This document shows, piece by piece, positions 14,972 to 18,257 of a stretch of 18,257 nucleotides of DNA. Numbering within the stretch: position 1 is the stretch's first letter; each line of letters begins with the position of its first letter. Made by a program: the position numbers and the translations under genes. This DNA is from VRUE01 sp036524775 (GTDB taxonomy: Bacteria; Actinomycetota; Thermoleophilia; Solirubrobacterales; 70-9): contig DATDBO010000036.1 in assembly GCA_036524775.1 (NCBI GenBank), forward strand, positions 1-18,257, given 5' to 3'. The notes below the pieces were generated by a model that did not search any database, was not told where the DNA came from, and saw nothing but the letters and a program-made list of their open reading frames with translations.

Positions 14972-15760
14972 CTATGACTCCTCGACCCGCAGGATCTCGG
15001 CCAGGGCGGCGACCCCGACCTGCAGCTGCTCCGGCGTCGGCTCCTTGGTCGCCAGCCGCCGCTGGATCTCGCGGCCGGGAGTGTGGAAGGCCTCGGCGAG
15101 CGGGGCGCCGTGGTTTCGGTCGCTCCAGGCGAACATCTCGACCGCGAGCGAGGCGCCGCCGAGGCCGACCGCGGCGCGCGCCAGCGGGCTCGGCCGCTCG
15201 ACCAGCCGCTCCAGCATCACGGTGCCGCCGGCGGAGAGCAGCATCATCGGCGCGATCAGGTTCGAGCCACAGCGGTCGTGCTCTTTCGGCACCGTCGCCG
15301 GGTCCTCGACTCCCTGCTCATACGCGGCGATCGCCTTGTGCTCGACCCCGTGGTAGGCGGCGAGGTCGCGGTCGCTGAGGGCGATCACGGCGGGGGCGGC
15401 GCCGAGCGCCTGCACCAGTCCCTCGCGCAGCGCCCCGCCGGCCATGCGGCGACGCAGCGTCGCGGTCGCGACCAGCGTCAGCCCGATCGCGACCAGCACC
15501 CGGCGGTCCTCGAAAGGCAAGCGGGCATCCGGCATGCGCCGCCGCACGATCGGCAGCACCGCCATCGCCTCGGCCAGTTTCAGCGGTCCGCGCAGCAGAG
15601 GGAACCGCTGGGCCGGCTTCGGCGCCAGCTCCGGTTTGCGCTCGGAGGCGACGACGACCTCGCCGGCGTCGTTGCGCACCGCGGCGGCCCAGTGGGTCGG
15701 CCCGTGGATCAGCAGGCCGTTGCGCAGCGCCATCCCGCCGAGTCTCAGCTTCTCGCTCAC
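14972..15760 (-). CDS. DUF1385 membrane protein (YqhQ-like)
   Basis: A 262-residue protein of the DUF1385 family. The family N-terminus LRLGGMALRNGLLIHGPTHWAAAVR (5-29) is followed by RGPLKLAEAMAVLP (57-70), a hydrophobic segment (88-101), the signature LAAYHGVEHKAIAAYEQG (133-150) and KEHDRCGSNLIAP (159-171), then hydrophobic stretches at about 170-186 and 195-212. His137, Glu140, His141, His161 and Cys164 could form a metal site facing the membrane interface. The biochemical role of this family is not known. The start is GTG at the right end. The gene opens the four-gene operon with mce, 12 nt before it, and follows the GST-like gene by about 50 nt on the same strand. In many bacteria relatives adjoin prfA/rpmE; that context is absent here. 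Confidence 0.85.
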   Translation of the reverse strand: MSEKLRLGGMALRNGLLIHGPTHWAAAVRNDAGEVVVASERKPELAPKPAQRFPLLRGPLKLAEAMAVLPIVRRRMPDARLPFEDRRVLVAIGLTLVATATLRRRMAGGALREGLVQALGAAPAVIALSDRDLAAYHGVEHKAIAAYEQGVEDPATVPKEHDRCGSNLIAPMMLLSAGGTVMLERLVERPSPLARAAVGLGGASLAVEMFAWSDRNHGAPLAEAFHTPGREIQRRLATKEPTPEQLQVGVAALAEILRVEES

Positions 15761-15810
15761 AGGTCAGAAGATAGAGACGCGCCCGCGGCGCCGCCGAGAC
15801 TCCGGCCGGG

Positions 15811-16551
15811 TCAGGACCGAGTCGACGGGACCCAGCCGGGCGGGAAGGCCCCTGCCGAGACGTCGCCCTTGCCGGGCTCGAACAGGGAGAGCAGCTTCGC
15901 GGCGGGACGCTCCTCGACCAGGGCGCGGACGTCGCCGATCTGGACGAGCAGGTGCAGCGAGGAGCCGAGCTGGAAGTCGGCGGCGGTCGGCTGCTCACCG
16001 CCGATAGCGCCCGCCTCGAGCAGGGCGTCGACCGCGTCGAGCAGTCCCGGCAGCTCCTGCAGCGTCGCGTGGACCCGCTGGGCGTCTATCCCGAGGTAGC
16101 GCCAGGCCGCCCGCATCGACTTGATCGCGAAGTCGACCCCGCCCGGGTCGAGCTGGTCGACCCCGGCGAACGTCCCCATCGACTCGGGCCGGAAGTGCAT
16201 CGCGCCGAAGACGAGCACCCGGGCGGCGCTCTGGACATCCTCGGCGAGCCCGGCCTCGGTCTCGCGGATCGTCTCGGCGACCGCCGGCGGGTAGAAACCG
16301 ACGTCGGGGTTCAGCTCGTCGAGACGGGCGAAGATCGCCGCGGTGCCGTGCACGGGCTCGTCGTCGACGAGTAGCCCGGGGACCGTGCGGCGCCCCTCGC
16401 CGTAGACCTTTTCGACCTCCTCGGCCTGCCGGCCGGTGACCCATTCCACCGTCTCGTACTCGTGCCCGAGCCGATCGAGCGCCGCGCTCACCGCGAGGCA
16501 GGGGTGCGAGAACGGGACGACGTGGAGGACGAGCTGGGGCTGCGAGGACAT
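15811..16551 (-). CDS. Glutathione S-transferase-like protein
   Basis: A 246-residue protein with a thioredoxin-fold N-terminal domain and an all-helical C-terminal domain, as in glutathione S-transferases. VLHVVPFSHPCLAVSAAL (8-25) holds a candidate active-site Ser15/Cys18. GEGRRTVPGLLVDDEPVHGTAAIFARLDEL (51-80) includes the cis-Pro58 loop, but the usual glutathione-binding E-S pair is HGT here, so glutathione binding is doubtful. Actinobacteria generally lack glutathione and use mycothiol, so an alternative thiol or a non-catalytic role is likely. The C-terminal half has FRPESMGTFAGVDQLDPGG and an ADFQLGSSLHLLVQIGD helix. The start is ATG 16551. Upstream is a 220-nt gap with two hairpins, and downstream about 50 nt to the DUF1385 gene, so it may head that operon. 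Confidence 0.8.
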   Translation of the reverse strand: MSSQPQLVLHVVPFSHPCLAVSAALDRLGHEYETVEWVTGRQAEEVEKVYGEGRRTVPGLLVDDEPVHGTAAIFARLDELNPDVGFYPPAVAETIRETEAGLAEDVQSAARVLVFGAMHFRPESMGTFAGVDQLDPGGVDFAIKSMRAAWRYLGIDAQRVHATLQELPGLLDAVDALLEAGAIGGEQPTAADFQLGSSLHLLVQIGDVRALVEERPAAKLLSLFEPGKGDVSAGAFPPGWVPSTRS

Positions 16552-16606
16552 CGGCGAAAACCCTATCCCTCCGCCGGCTCCGGGGAGCGAGCGGCGCCCA
16601 CAAACG

Positions 16607-16635
16607 CCGACGACCGCGAAGCTCGCGGTCGTCGG
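16607..16635 (-). terminator. Strong hairpin downstream of rarA (candidate terminator)
   Basis: CCGACGACCGCGA (16607-16619) pairs perfectly with TCGCGGTCGTCGG (16623-16635) around a 3-nt loop. On the minus strand it is followed by CGTTTGTGG, a weak U-run. It lies about 140 nt beyond the rarA stop and about 55 nt before the GST-like start, so it may end the rarA transcript. Confidence 0.55.
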
Positions 16636-16660
16636 TCCCCCCTGATTCCCCTTTTAACTC

Positions 16661-16695
16661 CCGGCCGGAGACCCCCAGTCCAGGCCTCCGGCCGG
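16661..16695. repeat. Second inverted repeat between rarA and the GST-like gene
   Basis: CCGGCCGGAG (16661-16670) and CTCCGGCCGG (16686-16695) are perfect 10-nt inverted arms with a 15-nt loop, 25 nt from the stronger hairpin at 16607-16635. The rest of the 16552-16771 gap shows no gene or tRNA-like signal. It could be part of a double terminator or a structured leader. Confidence 0.5.
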
Positions 16696-16771
16696 TGTGT
16701 CGGCTCTCCCTGGCTCTAGCTTGGAAAGCCACCCTTGAAACACGGCGTCTATGAGGAAGTTGCGCCTGCGA

Positions 16772-18142
16772 CTAAGCGCTTCTCGAGCCCTCTGAAAGCC
16801 TTTTGCGAAGGGCCTCCAGCCGCCGTCCCAGCTCCGCCTCGAAGCCCCGGTCGGTCGGTCGGTAGAAGCGCGTTCCCTCCATGCCCGGCGGCATCAGCGG
16901 CTGGTCGCTGACCGCTCCCGGCTCGTCGTGCGCGTAGCGGTAGCCCTCGCCGCGGCCGAGCTTCTCCGCGCCGGGGTAGTGCGCGTCGCGCAGGTAGTCG
17001 GGCGGCGTCTTGGCTCCGTTCTGGCGCACCTCGCCGCGGGCGCGGCCGAGCGCTTTGTAGGAGGCGTTGGACTTGGGGGCGAGAGCGAGGTAGACGGCGG
17101 CCTGGGCGAGGTTGAGCGCGCACTCGGGCAGGCCGACGCGGTCGACCGCGCGCGCCGCCGCGTCGGCGACGAGGAGCGCCTGCGGGTCGGCGTTGCCGAC
17201 GTCCTCGGAGGCGAGGATGACCATGCGGCGGGCGATGAAGCGCGGGTCCTCGCCGCCCTCCAGCATCACCGCCAGGTAGTAGAGCGAGGCGTCGACGTCG
17301 GAGCCGCGCGTCGCCTTGATCCAGGCCGAGACGAAGTCGTAGTGGCGGTCGCCCTGGCGGTCGTAGTCGAGCGCCTTGCGCTGCAGTGCGTCCTCGACCG
17401 CGGCGACATCGACCGCATCCGATTTTGACCCACCTCCAGTGGGATCAATGTCGGATGCGCGCTCGACCGCCCGCTCCAGGGCGGAGAGAGCGACACGGGC
17501 GTCACCGCCGGAGCGCTGCGCGAGCATCGCCAGCGCCGCGTCCTCGACCGGCGGCGGCTCGACGAGGCCGCGCTCGGGATCGGCGAGCGCGCGGCGCAAC
17601 AGCTCCTCGATCTGCTCGGCGGAGAGCGGCTGCAGCTCGTAGATCTGACAGCGCGAGAGCAAAGCTGAATTGACCTCGAAGTAGGGGTTCTCCGTCGTCG
17701 CCCCTATAAGAGTGAGCAGCCCCTCCTCGACCGCCGGCAGCAACGCGTCCTGCTGCGCCTTGTTGAAGCGATGGATCTCGTCCAAGAACAGGATCGTCGG
17801 CCGCCCGGTCCCACGCCGCCGCTCCCGAGCCCGCTCGATCACCCCCCGGATCTCCGCTTTCCCCGCATTGACCGCCGACTCCTCCTCAAACGCCCCTTCC
17901 GCCCCCGCAGCCGCGATCCGCGCCAACGTAGTCTTCCCCGCCCCCGGCGGCCCATACAAGATCGCCGAATGCGGATGCCCACTCTCGATCGCCGTGCGCA
18001 GAGCGGACCCGGGGGCAAGAACGTGCTCCTGCCCCACCAGCTCATCGAGCGACCGCGGCCGCATGCGCACAGCCAACGGAGCATCAGCAGCTATCTCCTG
18101 CGCGGCGGACCCTGCGTCGCTGTCAAATAGGCGATCGTCCAT
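16772..18142 (-). CDS. rarA: Replication-associated recombination protein A (AAA+ ATPase)
   Basis: A RarA/MgsA/WRNIP1-family AAA+ ATPase (456 residues) that acts at stalled replication forks and gaps. The N-terminal landmark PLAVRMRPRSLDELVGQEHVL (22-42) is followed by Walker A GPPGAGKTT (64-72), Walker B ILFLDEIHRFNKAQQD (117-132), sensor-1 GATTENP (147-153), the arginine-finger segment NSALLSRC (158-165) and sensor-2 region SGGDARVALSALE (211-223). The C-terminal tetramerisation domain has YDRQGDRHYDFVSAWIKATRGSDVDASLYYLA (260-291), EDPRFIARRMVILASEDVGNADP (298-320), LAPKSNASYKAL and the closing GTRFYRPTDRGFE. A short Gly/Ser linker at about 231-243 is encoded by a palindromic stretch and looks inserted. 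The start is ATG 18142, and a repeat element begins 15 nt upstream of it. Confidence 0.96.
   Translation of the reverse strand: MDDRLFDSDAGSAAQEIAADAPLAVRMRPRSLDELVGQEHVLAPGSALRTAIESGHPHSAILYGPPGAGKTTLARIAAAGAEGAFEEESAVNAGKAEIRGVIERARERRRGTGRPTILFLDEIHRFNKAQQDALLPAVEEGLLTLIGATTENPYFEVNSALLSRCQIYELQPLSAEQIEELLRRALADPERGLVEPPPVEDAALAMLAQRSGGDARVALSALERAVERASDIDPTGGGSKSDAVDVAAVEDALQRKALDYDRQGDRHYDFVSAWIKATRGSDVDASLYYLAVMLEGGEDPRFIARRMVILASEDVGNADPQALLVADAAARAVDRVGLPECALNLAQAAVYLALAPKSNASYKALGRARGEVRQNGAKTPPDYLRDAHYPGAEKLGRGEGYRYAHDEPGAVSDQPLMPPGMEGTRFYRPTDRGFEAELGRRLEALRKRLSEGSRSA
17415..17458. repeat. In-frame palindrome inside rarA
   Basis: GCATCCGA (17415-17422) and TCGGATGC (17451-17458) are perfect inverted arms. 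Between them, a second imperfect stem pairs TTGACCCAC with GTGGGATCAA (one bulged A) around CTCCA. The whole 44-nt stretch can fold into one hairpin and is less GC-rich than its surroundings. It encodes the linker around residues 229-243 of RarA, between the AAA+ lid and the C-terminal domain. Confidence 0.6.
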
Positions 18143-18157
18143 CGCAGACGAGTATGA

Positions 18158-18257
18158 GGGAGTCGGGGGCGGTCTCGACGATGCCTCGCGAAGCGGCCCC
18201 GGCAGGGTGATTCCGCCGCGAAGCGGCCCCAGATTCCACCGCCTTCGGCGGTGGTGG
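18158..18257. repeat. Dispersed hairpin repeat, copy B (cut by window edge)
   Basis: It starts GGGAGTCGGGGG and is collinear with copy A at 9389. The spacing from the left end to the core is 24 nt in both copies. A 29-nt core is identical (18182-18210 against 9413-9441), followed by the GCCGC-GAA-GCGGC hairpin and a CACCGCC...GGCGGTG hairpin, here with a TTC loop. The right arm lies beyond the window. It begins 15 nt upstream of the rarA ATG. Confidence 0.8.

Noticed and set aside
16552..16771. tRNA, SRP RNA or other known small RNA in the structured gap
   Set aside because: No T-loop, anticodon-arm or SRP-loop pattern was found; only simple palindromes are present.

Overview
The window is a GC-rich bacterial chromosome segment, densely packed with genes and showing strong G/C third-position bias. 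The gene content fits a deep-branching actinobacterium, probably Thermoleophilia/Solirubrobacterales. The clues are a large secreted protein built from repeated LPxG...CP..S..G modules, a DUF1385 protein, methylmalonyl-CoA epimerase, an actinobacterial-type secreted metallophosphoesterase and a BtrH-type protein. The lineage call is inference; there is no rRNA or other marker here. I see no tRNA, rRNA, CRISPR array, transposase or phage gene, and no gene-free stretch reaches 300 bases.

Layout. The left edge carries the N-terminal 263 codons of a benzoylformate decarboxylase-type ThDP enzyme (minus strand). Divergent from it are a secreted M15-like zinc peptidase, a small lipoprotein and a class II fumarase (plus strand). 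The peptidase and lipoprotein genes are separated only by a 111-bp element with 20-nt inverted ends, flanked by TTA on both sides. It looks like a MITE inserted between two formerly abutting genes.

A minus-strand cluster runs from about 9371 down to 3459: PAP2 phosphatase, YchF GTPase (4-nt overlap), a CrtC/AttH-like protein, an aldehyde dehydrogenase and a secreted metallophosphoesterase. It converges on the fumarase with a 1-nt gap. A BtrH-like protein and a 1001-residue secreted modular protein follow on the plus strand. A tight minus-strand operon then runs DUF1385, methylmalonyl-CoA epimerase, a DUF3107-like small protein and a methyltransferase (stop/start overlaps at the last two junctions), with a GST-like gene just upstream. 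The right edge holds rarA (mgsA).

The most interesting non-coding signal is a dispersed, hairpin-forming repeat family. One complete 128-bp copy (9389-9516) and one copy cut by the window edge (18158-18257) share a 29-nt identical core in the same orientation. Both begin 15-17 nt upstream of the start codon of a minus-strand gene (PAP2 and rarA), so they are either a preferred-site mobile element or a structured leader/promoter element. rarA also carries an in-frame palindrome in a linker. The large secreted protein shows an abrupt change in lysine codon use partway through.

Most genes are housekeeping or general metabolism: TCA cycle, propionyl-CoA metabolism, replication-fork maintenance and translation-associated GTPase. 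No new multi-gene biological system is convincingly encoded; the novelty lies in the repeat elements and the lineage-type secreted protein.
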